Both the position numbers and the translations under genes were made by a program. Below, piece by piece: positions 16,719 through 25,130 of a stretch of DNA of 38,384 nucleotides (positions within the stretch are counted from its first letter, which is position 1; every line of letters starts with the position of its first letter). Source of the stretch: an uncultured Alistipes sp. (GTDB lineage Bacteria; Bacteroidota; Bacteroidia; Bacteroidales; Rikenellaceae); NCBI GenBank assembly GCA_937895825.1, contig CALBKP010000021.1, positions 1-38,384 on the forward strand, read 5' to 3'. Under the pieces are notes generated by a model. It saw only the letters and a program-made list of their open reading frames with translations. It was not told where the DNA came from and ran no database searches.

Positions 16719-17813
16719 CTACCTATAATTATATAACTGGTCGCGTAGGCGCGGAGTGAAGCCAGCACGACGTATCGTGCGCTCCATAGCTACGCGGTCA
16801 AAGCGCGTGGTTGCACCTGCCGACGATACTACATTCTCCTCAATCATTATCGAGCCCATATCATTAGCGCCACTATGCAACGCTATCTCAGCAACCTCCT
16901 TACCCACCGTGAGCCACGATGCCTGAATATTCTGAATGTTATGCAACACTATGCGGCTCATGGCGATAATTCGCAGGTACTCCGTAGCCGAAAAGCGCGG
17001 AGACACGCCCTCAGCCTCGAGTTTCGTGCCCTTAGGACAAAATACCCACGGAATAAATGCCGTAAAACCGCGTGACTCCTCGGGTTTATGTGCCTGAAGA
17101 TCACGGATAGTGATTAGATGGTCGACCCTCTGGTGTGGTGTCTCCACATGGCCATACATCATTGTTGCCGTCGTTGGGATACCGAGTTTGTGCGCCTCGT
17201 GCATAACGAGCACCCAATCCTTTGCCGAGGGCTTTGCCGGCGATATGCGCTTACGCACATCCTCCGAGAGTATCTCAGCACCCGCACCTGGGAGTGTATC
17301 AAGACCAGCGGCACGAAGTCGTTGGAGTGTCTCGAGCGTAGTGATGCCACTGATGGCGGCGATATGCGCCACCTCGGGAGCTCCTAAGGCATTGAGCCTA
17401 AGCGCAGGATACTCCTTCTTTATCTGCGAGAATAGCTTTTCGTAGAAGTCTATGCCAAGGCGTGGATGCAGGCCTCCCTGCAAGAGTAGCTGGTCGGCAC
17501 CAAGGGCGAGAGCCTCCTCTATCTTCTGGCGATACTCGGCCATCGTCGTAATGTATGACTTGTCGTCCTCATGGGGCTTACAGTGGAAGTTGCAGAACTT
17601 ACATCCCGACTTACATACATTCGTTATGTTAACATTGCGATCTATCTGCCACGTAACCACTGTGGGGTCGTTGACAGCACTCATACGCAACGTATCGGCA
17701 ACGCCGCACAACGTTTGCAACGGAGCATTATCATAGAGTTTATATGCCTCCTCACGTGTCAGTGACTCACGCTCCAAGGCCTTTTCCAATATAGCATCTA
17801 TACTCATAACCAC
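16719..17813 (-). CDS. mqnC: Cyclic dehypoxanthinyl futalosine synthase (MqnC-like radical SAM)
   Basis: A 364-residue radical SAM enzyme of the MqnC/MqnE/CofH group. MqnC cyclises dehypoxanthine futalosine in the futalosine route to menaquinone. Cys67, Cys71 and Cys74 (NVCKSGCKFC) form the CX3CX2C site for the 4Fe-4S cluster. Other family landmarks are LLLQGGLHPRLGIDFYEKL, LPGAGAEILSEDVR, TATMMYGHVET, FIPWVF and GANDMGSIMIEENVV. The last two favour MqnC over MqnE or CofH, but the closest homologues cannot be checked here, and no other mqn gene lies in the window. A second in-frame ATG at 17807 is an equally good start. It is the last gene of the minus operon, 9 bp after the RNase R gene. Confidence 0.78.
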   Translation of the reverse strand: MVMSIDAILEKALERESLTREEAYKLYDNAPLQTLCGVADTLRMSAVNDPTVVTWQIDRNVNITNVCKSGCKFCNFHCKPHEDDKSYITTMAEYRQKIEEALALGADQLLLQGGLHPRLGIDFYEKLFSQIKKEYPALRLNALGAPEVAHIAAISGITTLETLQRLRAAGLDTLPGAGAEILSEDVRKRISPAKPSAKDWVLVMHEAHKLGIPTTATMMYGHVETPHQRVDHLITIRDLQAHKPEESRGFTAFIPWVFCPKGTKLEAEGVSPRFSATEYLRIIAMSRIVLHNIQNIQASWLTVGKEVAEIALHSGANDMGSIMIEENVVSSAGATTRFDRVAMERTIRRAGFTPRLRDQLYNYR

Positions 17814-17822
17814 ATTATTAGG

Positions 17823-19973
17823 TTAGTTGTTAAGCAACAGTTTGAAGTCGAGCGTGCGGCGGTTCATATCCACACTCTTCACGCGCACCCTCACACGGCT
17901 ACCAAGCGTTAAGCGTATGCCCGACGAACGGCCAACGACCTCATAGCGTGCCTCGTCAAAGCGGTAGTAGTCATCGTCGTCGATGTCGCGCAAGAAGGCC
18001 ATACCCTCAACGTGCGTATCATCCAGCTCGACATAAATACCCCAGTCGGTCATGCCCGAGACCACGCCATCAAATTCCTCGCCGATGCGATCCTTCATAA
18101 ACTCCGCCATCTTATACTTTATACTTGCACGCTCAGCCTCCGAGGCCAATATTTCGCGCTCGGTGGAGTGCTGGCACAGCTGCTCTAAGTGTTTCTTATC
18201 CACGCGTTTCTCACCCGCGAGGTATGTCGCAAGGATGCGGTGTACCATCATGTCGGGATAGCGACGAATGGGCGACGTGAAGTGGGTATAATATGGGAAA
18301 GCAAGGCCGTAGTGACCAATATTATCTGTCGTATAAACGGCCTTTGCCATGCTACGCACCGCAAGCGTTGTGATGGCATTAGCCTCGGCACTACCCGATA
18401 TTGTCGAGAGCAGTTTGTTCATCTCCTTAGCCACGGCACGCCCCTTCTGTGCCTTAAAATAGTGGCCGAAGCGGAGGGCGAAATCGCGAAAGCGGCCGAG
18501 CTTATCCTCCGATGGCTCGTCGTGGACACGGTAGACCATAGGTCGCGGAACACGGCGGCCATTCACCATGCGGTGTGCGCAGAACTCCGCAACACGACGG
18601 TTGGCCAAGAGCATGAACTCCTCAATAAGTTGGTTTGCCTCCTTCTGCACCTTTGTATATACACCAATGGGGCGACCCTTGTCGTCCAGGCGGAAGCGCA
18701 CCTCATCGCGCTCGAAAGCGATAGCCCCCTTACGAAAACGCTCCTTGCGAAGTATCTGAGCCATACGATTTAGCGTCGTTATCTCCTCGGCATAGTCACC
18801 CACACCCGTCTCGATAACCACCTGTGCCTCCTCGTACGCAAAGCGACGGTCGGAGTGTATCACCGTGCGACCAAACCACTCATCCAAAATCTCGGCATCG
18901 TCGTTAAGGGTAAATACTGCCGAAAACGACAACTTATCCTCATTCGGACGCAACGAGCACAGATCGTTACACAGCCTTTCGGGCAACATCGGCACCGTAC
19001 GGTCAACAAGATATACCGACGTGGCACGCTCCACAGCCTCATCATCGACAACCGAGCCAGGCGTAACATAGTGCGTGACATCGGCGATATGTACGCCTAC
19101 CTCCCAGACACCCTCCTTGATCCTTCGCAACGAGAGTGCATCGTCGAAATCCTTAGCATCCGCAGGGTCAATGGTAAAGGTTACCACATCGCGCATATCC
19201 CTACGCTTGGCCACCTCCTCGGCTGTGATCTCGCCAGCGATACGCTCGGCAGCCGCCGTCACCTCTTTCTCGAAGTGGTATGGCAGGTCGAACTCCGCCA
19301 AGATGGCATGCATCTCCGTATCGTTCTCACCCGCGCGTCCCAACCTCTCAACGAGCTCTCCCTCGGGCAGGCGCTCACCCTCGGCCCATGAGATAACGCG
19401 CACAGCAATCTTATCGCCATCCTCAACCTCGGGGTAACGCTTACGCTCAAGGCGTATATCCGTACCTATACGACGTGAGTCCGGCGTGATAAATATCGAA
19501 TTTGTGGTGAGTTGCGCTGTGCCGATATATGGTTTTCGGCTACGCTCGACAACCTCGGTAATAGTACCTTCAAGCTCACCATCACGCGAACGACGTGCCA
19601 CGGCAACCATGACCCTATCGCCATCTAACGCACCTGCACCATTACGACGTGCAACATATACATCGCTCTCCAACGCCTCAACCTCGACATACAAAGCACT
19701 GGGCGTAGCACCCGTGACCACACCCTCATAGCGTGGCATTGCCGAACGCGATAAGCGATACTTGCTACGTGCCACCTCCTCAACGAAGCCATCCTCGATA
19801 AGCTGACGTACTATGGCAAAGGTCATCGTGCGACCATCCCTATCCGCGCCACCCGAGGCTGCCGCGAGGTGCTTGAGCGAAAACTTCGTGTCGGGGAACT
19901 CCCTAAACATATCGACGATAAACGACGCACGCTCATCGCGGTTATTCCCCCTCTTATTCTTTTTCTTTCCCAT
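17823..19973 (-). CDS. rnr: Ribonuclease R (RNase II/VacB family)
   Basis: A 716-residue 3'-5' exoribonuclease that degrades structured RNA in the cytoplasm. After a basic N-terminus (MGKKKNKRGNN) and a winged-helix-like segment, cold-shock/OB domains occupy about residues 75-230 (YEGVVTGATPSALYVEVE). The RNB catalytic domain begins near 255, with FTIDPADAKDFDDALSLRRI (metal-binding aspartates from about residue 267) and VGVHIADVTHYV, and later HFTSPIRRYPDMMVHRIL. A C-terminal S1 domain runs from about 630 to 715 (FDGVVSGMTDWGIYVELDD). The length is normal for the family. It starts 2 bp after the amidohydrolase stop, so the two are probably co-translated. Confidence 0.95.
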   Translation of the reverse strand: MGKKKNKRGNNRDERASFIVDMFREFPDTKFSLKHLAAASGGADRDGRTMTFAIVRQLIEDGFVEEVARSKYRLSRSAMPRYEGVVTGATPSALYVEVEALESDVYVARRNGAGALDGDRVMVAVARRSRDGELEGTITEVVERSRKPYIGTAQLTTNSIFITPDSRRIGTDIRLERKRYPEVEDGDKIAVRVISWAEGERLPEGELVERLGRAGENDTEMHAILAEFDLPYHFEKEVTAAAERIAGEITAEEVAKRRDMRDVVTFTIDPADAKDFDDALSLRRIKEGVWEVGVHIADVTHYVTPGSVVDDEAVERATSVYLVDRTVPMLPERLCNDLCSLRPNEDKLSFSAVFTLNDDAEILDEWFGRTVIHSDRRFAYEEAQVVIETGVGDYAEEITTLNRMAQILRKERFRKGAIAFERDEVRFRLDDKGRPIGVYTKVQKEANQLIEEFMLLANRRVAEFCAHRMVNGRRVPRPMVYRVHDEPSEDKLGRFRDFALRFGHYFKAQKGRAVAKEMNKLLSTISGSAEANAITTLAVRSMAKAVYTTDNIGHYGLAFPYYTHFTSPIRRYPDMMVHRILATYLAGEKRVDKKHLEQLCQHSTEREILASEAERASIKYKMAEFMKDRIGEEFDGVVSGMTDWGIYVELDDTHVEGMAFLRDIDDDDYYRFDEARYEVVGRSSGIRLTLGSRVRVRVKSVDMNRRTLDFKLLLNN

Positions 19974-19975
19974 TG

Positions 19976-21082
19976 TTACTTATTTAATACGTGGAGTGCC
20001 ATACGGCGCATCATCCTCTCGCCCACGGCAATAGCCGCCTCGTCGGGCAGGAACGTGGCCGTATGCGAGCTACCTGCCGCATGACCTACGCCTAAGCGGT
20101 AGAACAGCGATGCATAACGCTCCGTATAGTAACCGAAGTCCTCGGCCGTAGTCATACGCTGGAGCTCCTTTACGCCGATACCCTCATCCGCCGCTACGAT
20201 CATAGCCTCGTACGATAGCATCACATCGTTGACAACCGAGGGGTATCCTCTACTTATATCTACCTTAACCTCAACGCCATACTTTTCCTCTACGGCCTTG
20301 GCATTACCTCTGAGGTGAGCATATATTCGCTCCCTCTCCGCAGCATCGAACGTGCGCATCGTACCCTCGGCCGTGACCCTATCAGGAATCACATTCGTAG
20401 CACCCTCTGCAATGACACGACCAACCGACACTACCCCATCGGGCGAATTGAGTGCCGTAGTACGCAGAACAAGGTCGGCCATAGCCGTAACCGTGTCGTT
20501 AATCTCTGCACGACGCGCCGCATGGCCACCACGACCAGTCACATAGAAGCGTAGCTCGTCGTTCGAGGCCATAAACATACTGGGGCAGATGCCTATCTCG
20601 CCCACCTCCATACGTGCGTCGACATGTTGACCAATAACAGCTACCACGTCGTAGCCCACGAATGGATCCTCGGCCAATACCTTGGATGCACCGCCAGGGT
20701 TTAGCTCCTCACCTGGCTGGAAAATACCAAAGAGCGTACCCTCGAAGTCGCGCTCATGGTTCAACTCTGTGAGCACACCGAAGAGCATAGCTGCATGCAT
20801 ATCGTGGCCACATGCGTGCATAATACCCTCATTTTCCGAACGATAATCTACCTCGTTACGCTCCACAATGGGCAGAGCATCAATATCTGCACGAAGCACT
20901 ACAGCGCGACGATGACCACCTCTCATACCCTCAATCTTTGCCAACACGCCCGTATCAGCAATCTTACGACACGCGATGCCCTCGGCCCCCAATGCTGCCA
21001 TTATGGTCTGCTGCGTACGATGCTCCTCGAACGATAGCTCGGGGTGACGATGTAGCTCACGGCGCAATTCTATACTATTCAT
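19976..21082 (-). CDS. M20-family amidohydrolase (zinc aminoacylase/deacylase type)
   Basis: A 368-residue metallo-amidohydrolase of the M20D/hippurate hydrolase type, predicted cytoplasmic. It starts directly with IELRRELHRHPELSFEEHRT, as usual for this family. Metal-site regions are visible: MHACGHDMHAA (about residue 90), FQPGEELNPGGA (the Glu-Glu pair; FQPAEE is more common) and TAEDFGYY near residue 310. SSHTATFLPDE near the C-terminus supplies the last His. The family removes acyl groups from amino acids or small peptides; the actual substrate cannot be told from sequence. It sits 6 bp after the methyltransferase gene and 2 bp before rnr in one operon. Confidence 0.9.
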   Translation of the reverse strand: MNSIELRRELHRHPELSFEEHRTQQTIMAALGAEGIACRKIADTGVLAKIEGMRGGHRRAVVLRADIDALPIVERNEVDYRSENEGIMHACGHDMHAAMLFGVLTELNHERDFEGTLFGIFQPGEELNPGGASKVLAEDPFVGYDVVAVIGQHVDARMEVGEIGICPSMFMASNDELRFYVTGRGGHAARRAEINDTVTAMADLVLRTTALNSPDGVVSVGRVIAEGATNVIPDRVTAEGTMRTFDAAERERIYAHLRGNAKAVEEKYGVEVKVDISRGYPSVVNDVMLSYEAMIVAADEGIGVKELQRMTTAEDFGYYTERYASLFYRLGVGHAAGSSHTATFLPDEAAIAVGERMMRRMALHVLNK

Positions 21083-21088
21083 AACAGG

Positions 21089-21985
21089 TTACTTGCGAGG
21101 TTTATAGTGACGAGCCATCTGTGCTACGCTACGCGTAAAGTCGAGCGTTGTACCACAACAGCCACCTACGATTGATAGCAGGCCGCGCTCGGCTGCCGCA
21201 CGCAGTGTCTCGGTGTGTTTCTTTGCCGTTTCAGGATGGTGGCCACGAGCATCAGGAACACCAGCCGAGGGGGCAACATACGTAGGGAGCGAAGTATAGC
21301 GCGCGAGTAGCTCAATATTATCGACGATATTCTTCACGCCATGCGAACAGTTAAAACCTATGGCAAGTGGTTCAAACTTAGCGAGATCCTCGACATACTT
21401 CTCCACCGAGCGACCCGAGATGAGCAATCCTCCAATCTTCGAAAGCACGGCCGAGAAGATTATCGGCTTCTCGGGTGCAATCTCACGGCATAGCTCCGCT
21501 GCAATCTCGGCATTGCGGACATCGGTGATACTCTCGATAAGAAATATATCTGCACCCTCACGATCGAGCGCCGTGATAAGCGTGCGGTACGACGCACGAA
21601 GCTCATCCTCCTTAAGGTCGATGGCAAGCGATATATTACGTGTCGAAGGGCCAATAGAACCAGCGATAAATACCTCCTTCTCACTCTTCTCACGAGCAGC
21701 TCGAGCGGCAGATAGGGCGGCTGCGACCAGCTCATCCGTCGTACGCTCAACGCCACACTGTGCAAGCATAAGCGGGTCGGCAAGGAAGGTGTTTGTTGTT
21801 ATTATCACGGCTCCCGCCTTAATCGAGGCCTCGTACATCGCCTGCACGCGCTCAGGCTCGTCGACAGAGACGAGGTCGGGTACAAGGTCTCGGCGTGTGC
21901 CTACGAGGGTTGTGCCAATGGCGGCATCCTTAACTATGATATGGCGATCGAGAATCGCCTGAATACGCTCTTTTACACTACTCAT
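21089..21985 (-). CDS. Homocysteine S-methyltransferase family protein
   Basis: A 298-residue zinc-dependent methyltransferase domain protein. It matches the N-terminal homocysteine-binding domain of MetH and stand-alone homocysteine methyltransferases: VKDAAIGTTL near the start, ITTNTFLADP (substrate loop), GSIGPSTRNI, FLIESITDVRNAEIA, then the zinc ligands in GFNCSHG (about residue 213) and GGCCGTT (about 278). There is no folate, cobalamin or activation domain, so it is not a complete MetH. It could use S-methylmethionine or another methyl donor, or work with separate subunits encoded elsewhere. It lies 4 bp after the cyclotransferase gene. Confidence 0.88.
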   Translation of the reverse strand: MSSVKERIQAILDRHIIVKDAAIGTTLVGTRRDLVPDLVSVDEPERVQAMYEASIKAGAVIITTNTFLADPLMLAQCGVERTTDELVAAALSAARAAREKSEKEVFIAGSIGPSTRNISLAIDLKEDELRASYRTLITALDREGADIFLIESITDVRNAEIAAELCREIAPEKPIIFSAVLSKIGGLLISGRSVEKYVEDLAKFEPLAIGFNCSHGVKNIVDNIELLARYTSLPTYVAPSAGVPDARGHHPETAKKHTETLRAAAERGLLSIVGGCCGTTLDFTRSVAQMARHYKPRK

Positions 21986-21989
21986 ACTG

Positions 21990-22814
21990 CTACTTTATTA
22001 TCTCTATCTCAAAGAGTTTGTTCCACTGCTTACCCGTAACAAAGAGGTGACCATTTGCTGGGTTATATGCCACGCCATTCAACACCTCAGCTTCGGGATT
22101 ATCCTTAAGTCCTAAGCGTAACTCTGGCAGGTCGACATATCCGACAACAACACCTGTCTTGGGGTCGATCTCAACGATGGCATCCGTCAGGTATATATTT
22201 GCCCAAATGTGACCATCGATCCACTCGAGCTCATTGATAAGGTCGAGAGGCGCACCGTCAAGAGTGACACATATCGACTCCAAAGTCTTAAACGTCTCGG
22301 GATCAACACGACGTATTGTCGAGGTGCCGTCGGACATATATAGCTCCTGGCCATCGGTGGTTATACCCCACCCTTCACCGCGATATTTTATCGAGTTAAC
22401 GAGTTCGCCATCAGCGTTATAAACATGTGCTATATGCGTAAGCCATGTGAGCTGATAGATCTTGTCTTTGTAGTGCGTTATACCCTCGCCAAACTCCTTA
22501 TCCGAGAGCTTAGCCACTATATCTATCTTACCACTCTTAAGGTCTACGCGCTGAAGCTGCGAGCGACCCTCCTGGCCTGTGCCCTCCCACATTACGCCAT
22601 CGACATATTGCAGACCCTGCGTATAGCTCTCCACCGAGTGTGGATACTCCGCAACGACGCGATACTCATACAAAGCCGCAGGCACAACCTTCTCAACGGC
22701 AGCACTCCTCTCCGCCACCTGATCCCCCGCATTATTTCTCTTAGTGCCACCACACGACACCGACAGCACAACCATCGCAAGGGCTAAAATATTGTATTGC
22801 ACGATTCGATTCAT
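21990..22814 (-). CDS. Glutaminyl-peptide cyclotransferase, lipoprotein
   Basis: A plant/bacterial-type glutaminyl cyclase that forms N-terminal pyroglutamate on exported proteins. I chose the ATG at 22814 (274 residues): it gives a clean signal ending LSVSC, with the lipid Cys at 21. The upstream ATG at 22841 overlaps the -7 box, so it cannot be in the mRNA. The mature part is a five-bladed propeller-like sequence with PHSVESYTQGLQYVDGVMWE, GEGITHYKDKIYQLTW, GWGITTDGQELYMSDGT, LNELEW-like INELEWIDGHIWANIYLTD, and VLNGVAYNPANGHLFVTGK, all diagnostic of the family. In Bacteroidetes many exported proteins begin with Gln after signal cleavage, so such an enzyme is expected. It is the first gene of the five-gene minus operon. 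Confidence 0.9.
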   Translation of the reverse strand: MNRIVQYNILALAMVVLSVSCGGTKRNNAGDQVAERSAAVEKVVPAALYEYRVVAEYPHSVESYTQGLQYVDGVMWEGTGQEGRSQLQRVDLKSGKIDIVAKLSDKEFGEGITHYKDKIYQLTWLTHIAHVYNADGELVNSIKYRGEGWGITTDGQELYMSDGTSTIRRVDPETFKTLESICVTLDGAPLDLINELEWIDGHIWANIYLTDAIVEIDPKTGVVVGYVDLPELRLGLKDNPEAEVLNGVAYNPANGHLFVTGKQWNKLFEIEIIK

Positions 22815-22840
22815 ACCATTAGTTATAAATAAATACCGCA

Positions 22841-22848
22841 CAAAGATA
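22841..22848 (-). promoter_or_regulatory. -7 box for the minus-strand operon
   Basis: TATCTTTG read on the minus strand is a perfect -7 box, 26 bp upstream of the 22814 ATG. No clear TTTG occurs at the -33 position. It decides the start codon of the cyclotransferase gene by excluding the ATG at 22841. Confidence 0.65.
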
Positions 22849-22869
22849 GCTTTTTTAAGGGAAATTGCC

Positions 22870-22877
22870 TACCTTTG
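22870..22877 (+). promoter_or_regulatory. -7 box for birA, overlapping the divergent promoter
   Basis: TACCTTTG is a perfect TAnnTTTG box 27 bp before the birA ATG. Its -33 region would fall at about 22846-22850, on top of the opposing -7 box at 22841-22848, and no TTTG is present there. Confidence 0.6.
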
Positions 22878-22904
22878 AACGAGATTTAATCGTTATTTAA
22901 CAAT

Positions 22905-23651
22905 ATGATCGACTACAAGGCATATACAAGCTCTACGAATGACGATGCTCACGATGATAAATATGGCCACATGGACATTATCTGGGCAGAGCATCAAACG
23001 GCGGGTCGAGGCCAACGCGGACATACCTGGCATAGCACCGAGGGCGAGAATCTCACCTTCTCCGTGGTGCTGACCCCAATGTTTCTACCCATCATCGAGC
23101 AGTTTCTGCTCTCGGAGGTTGTTGCCTTAGCCCTTGTCGCCACATTCAAGGAGTACGGCATAGCGTGCAAGATAAAGTGGACAAACGACATATATGCTGG
23201 TGATAATAAGATAACCGGCGTTCTTATAGAGCACTCACTCTCAGGTGACAAGATTGCCCGCACGATAGTCGGCATCGGCATCAATATCAACCAACGGAGT
23301 TTCCCAGGCGATCTGCCCAACCCAACATCTATGGCCATCGAGCGTGGCACGACATTTGACCGCCGCGAGGTCTTAGACCTATTCGTTCAGCAGTTACTAC
23401 GGTACTACGACATGCTGGAACAGGGCAAAAAGCAGCATATCGAGGAGCTCTATCGGGCAACGATGTACCACCTCGACGAGCCCCACACCTACGCCTACCC
23501 CTCGGGCGAGAAGTTTGTGGCCACAATACGTGGCGTGCGCCCCTCTGGAGAGCTACGCTTGGAGCATACCGACGGTTCCATACACGAGTACGCATTCAAG
23601 GAGGTGGAGTTTGTCCTCCCACACAAAGCTAACAATGACACTTACATATAA
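22905..23651 (+). CDS. birA: Biotin--[acetyl-CoA-carboxylase] ligase
   Basis: A 248-residue ligase that joins biotin to the carrier Lys of acetyl-CoA carboxylase or related carboxylases. It carries TSSTND near the start, the biotinyl-AMP loop HQTAGRGQRGHTWHS, the substrate segment IKWTNDIYAGDNKITGVLIE and VGIGININQRSF, all characteristic. A small C-terminal beta-domain ends YAFKEVEFVL. No N-terminal helix-turn-helix precedes the catalytic part, so it is a monofunctional enzyme and not a biotin operon repressor. It is divergent from the cyclotransferase operon and 8 bp upstream of the flavodoxin-family gene. Confidence 0.93.
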   Translation: MIDYKAYTSSTNDDAHDDKYGHMDIIWAEHQTAGRGQRGHTWHSTEGENLTFSVVLTPMFLPIIEQFLLSEVVALALVATFKEYGIACKIKWTNDIYAGDNKITGVLIEHSLSGDKIARTIVGIGININQRSFPGDLPNPTSMAIERGTTFDRREVLDLFVQQLLRYYDMLEQGKKQHIEELYRATMYHLDEPHTYAYPSGEKFVATIRGVRPSGELRLEHTDGSIHEYAFKEVEFVLPHKANNDTYI

Positions 23652-23659
23652 TTACAACT

Positions 23660-24274
23660 ATGAAAGTATTGCTTATCAATGGTAGTCCACACGTTGCGGG
23701 CAACACCTTTACCGCCCTCAACCACATGGTCGAGACATTCCGCAGTGAGGGTATCGAGGCCGAAATCCTGCATATCGGCACGCGTGCCGTGCAGGGTTGC
23801 ATCGGTTGCTTCAGCTGTGCCGAGATGGGAGAGTGCGCCTTTGGCGATCCGCTCTACAAGATGTTCGAGGCCAAGATCCGCGAATGTGACGCTTTAGTTG
23901 TCGGCTCACCGGTATACTATGCAGGCCCTAATGGGTCACTCTGCGCCCTGCTCGACAGGCTCTTCTTTGCCTCGGGTCGCCACCTGCAATATAAGCCCGC
24001 AGCAGCCATTGCGGTATGTCGTCGCGGAGGTGCTACCGCCACCCTCGATCGTCTGAATAAATACTTTACTATTAATAACATGCCAGTAGTATCATCTCAA
24101 TATTGGAATATGGCTCACGGCCGCACTCCTGGCGAGGTAACGGAGGATGGAGAGGGCATGCAGACACTACGCACGCTGGCTCGAAATATGGCATGGCTCA
24201 TGCGTAAAATAGCGGCCGATGGCACGCCCACACCTACGCCCGAGGAGCGCATCGCCACGAACTTTATCCGCTAA
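23660..24274 (+). CDS. Flavodoxin-family NAD(P)H-dependent oxidoreductase
   Basis: A 204-residue flavoprotein of the NADPH-dependent FMN reductase / iron-sulfur flavoprotein group. VLLINGSPHVAGNTFTAL is the FMN phosphate-binding loop, and VVGSPVYYAGPNGSLCALLD lies over the flavin ring. GCIGCFSCAEMGEC (about residues 52-65) provides clustered cysteines that in relatives bind a 4Fe-4S cluster or act in redox. The physiological substrate is unknown. It is probably co-transcribed with birA, which is likely incidental. An imperfect CCTCCG/CGGAGG dyad follows at 24278-24306 but lacks a T-run. Confidence 0.85.
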   Translation: MKVLLINGSPHVAGNTFTALNHMVETFRSEGIEAEILHIGTRAVQGCIGCFSCAEMGECAFGDPLYKMFEAKIRECDALVVGSPVYYAGPNGSLCALLDRLFFASGRHLQYKPAAAIAVCRRGGATATLDRLNKYFTINNMPVVSSQYWNMAHGRTPGEVTEDGEGMQTLRTLARNMAWLMRKIAADGTPTPTPEERIATNFIR

Positions 24275-24333
24275 ATGCCTCCGCCACAAAGAGTCACCGA
24301 CGGAGGTCAGAGATTAAAAAAGTGAGCATTTTT

Positions 24334-24364
24334 TTTGTTTTGACCGAAAAACTGCTTATATTTG
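24334..24364 (+). promoter_or_regulatory. Promoter of gcvH
   Basis: TTTG (24334-24337), a 19-bp spacer and TATATTTG (24357-24364), an exact Bacteroidetes consensus. The start codon is 66 bp downstream. Confidence 0.78.
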
Positions 24365-24430
24365 TGGTTGCGGAAGTGCAATAACCGCTTTGCGACAGAA
24401 CAACAATAACAACTTAATACAACTGAAATT

Positions 24431-24811
24431 ATGGCTAATGTACCTGCTAATTTGAAGTACTCTAACGACCACGAGTGGTGCCGTGTAGAGGGTGATGTTG
24501 CCGTTATCGGCATTACTGATTATGCTCAGTCACAGCTTGGTGACATCGTTTTCGTTGACGTTCCAACCGTTGGTGAGACCATCGAGGCAAACGAGGTTTT
24601 CGGCTCTATCGAGGCTGTTAAGACCGTATCTGACGCTTTCTCTCCCGTTAGCGGCGAGGTTTTGGAGTTCAACGAGGCTGTTGAGGCCGACTCTTCACTC
24701 GTAAACAAGGATCCATACGGCGAGGGTTGGTTGATCAAAATCAAGATGTCTAATCCTGCTGAGGTTGATGCCCTTTTGGATGCTGCTGCATACGAGGCGC
24801 TCATCGGCTAA
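24431..24811 (+). CDS. gcvH: Glycine cleavage system H protein
   Basis: A 126-residue lipoyl carrier of the glycine cleavage complex, which shuttles the aminomethyl group between the P and T proteins. The lipoylated Lys is residue 64 in FGSIEAVKTVSD. The flanking pattern is standard: YSNDHEWCRVEGDVAVIGIT at the start, GDIVFVDVPTVGETI, then VNKDPYGEGWLIKIKMS. The length is normal. Codons are strongly biased (GTT, GAG, AAC), consistent with good expression. It stands alone between its own promoter and terminator; gcvP and gcvT are not in the window. Confidence 0.97.
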   Translation: MANVPANLKYSNDHEWCRVEGDVAVIGITDYAQSQLGDIVFVDVPTVGETIEANEVFGSIEAVKTVSDAFSPVSGEVLEFNEAVEADSSLVNKDPYGEGWLIKIKMSNPAEVDALLDAAAYEALIG

Positions 24812-24830
24812 TTTGAAATAAAAACAGATA

Positions 24831-24863
24831 CTACCCGACACACTCGATGTCGGGTAGTTTTTT
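24831..24863 (+). terminator. Terminator of gcvH
   Basis: CTACCCGACA (24831-24840) pairs with TGTCGGGTAG (24848-24857), followed by six T residues. Confidence 0.93.
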
Positions 24864-24983
24864 ACTAACCTCACCGAACTGCTTTCTTGCATATATATTG
24901 CATTTTTCATGCATAAACATCCATATTAATAAATTTTATGCAAAAAAATTTCTAATAAATTTCTCATTTCGAGTTTTTTATTA

Positions 24984-24991
24984 TATATTTG
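24984..24991 (+). promoter_or_regulatory. -7 box for the large DUF4988-type lipoprotein gene
   Basis: TATATTTG matches the -7 consensus; the -33 region has only TTTC. The start codon is about 139 bp downstream, giving a long AT-rich leader (about 24998-25130) with no further recognisable element. Confidence 0.5.
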
Positions 24992-25130
24992 CATTACTGT
25001 TTATGCCACAACCTTTCATTTTGCATAGACAATGCTGCATAAGATTGTGAGTGAGGTTGAAATGCAGCGACGCTAAGACACTGAACTTATACACTCAAAA
25101 CTATTTATTAACAAATTAATTATTAACACT

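Noticed and set aside
24278..24306. CCTCCG/CGGAGG dyad after the flavodoxin-family gene as a terminator
   Set aside because: The stem is only 6 bp with a 17-nt loop and no T-run follows, so it is not listed as a terminator.
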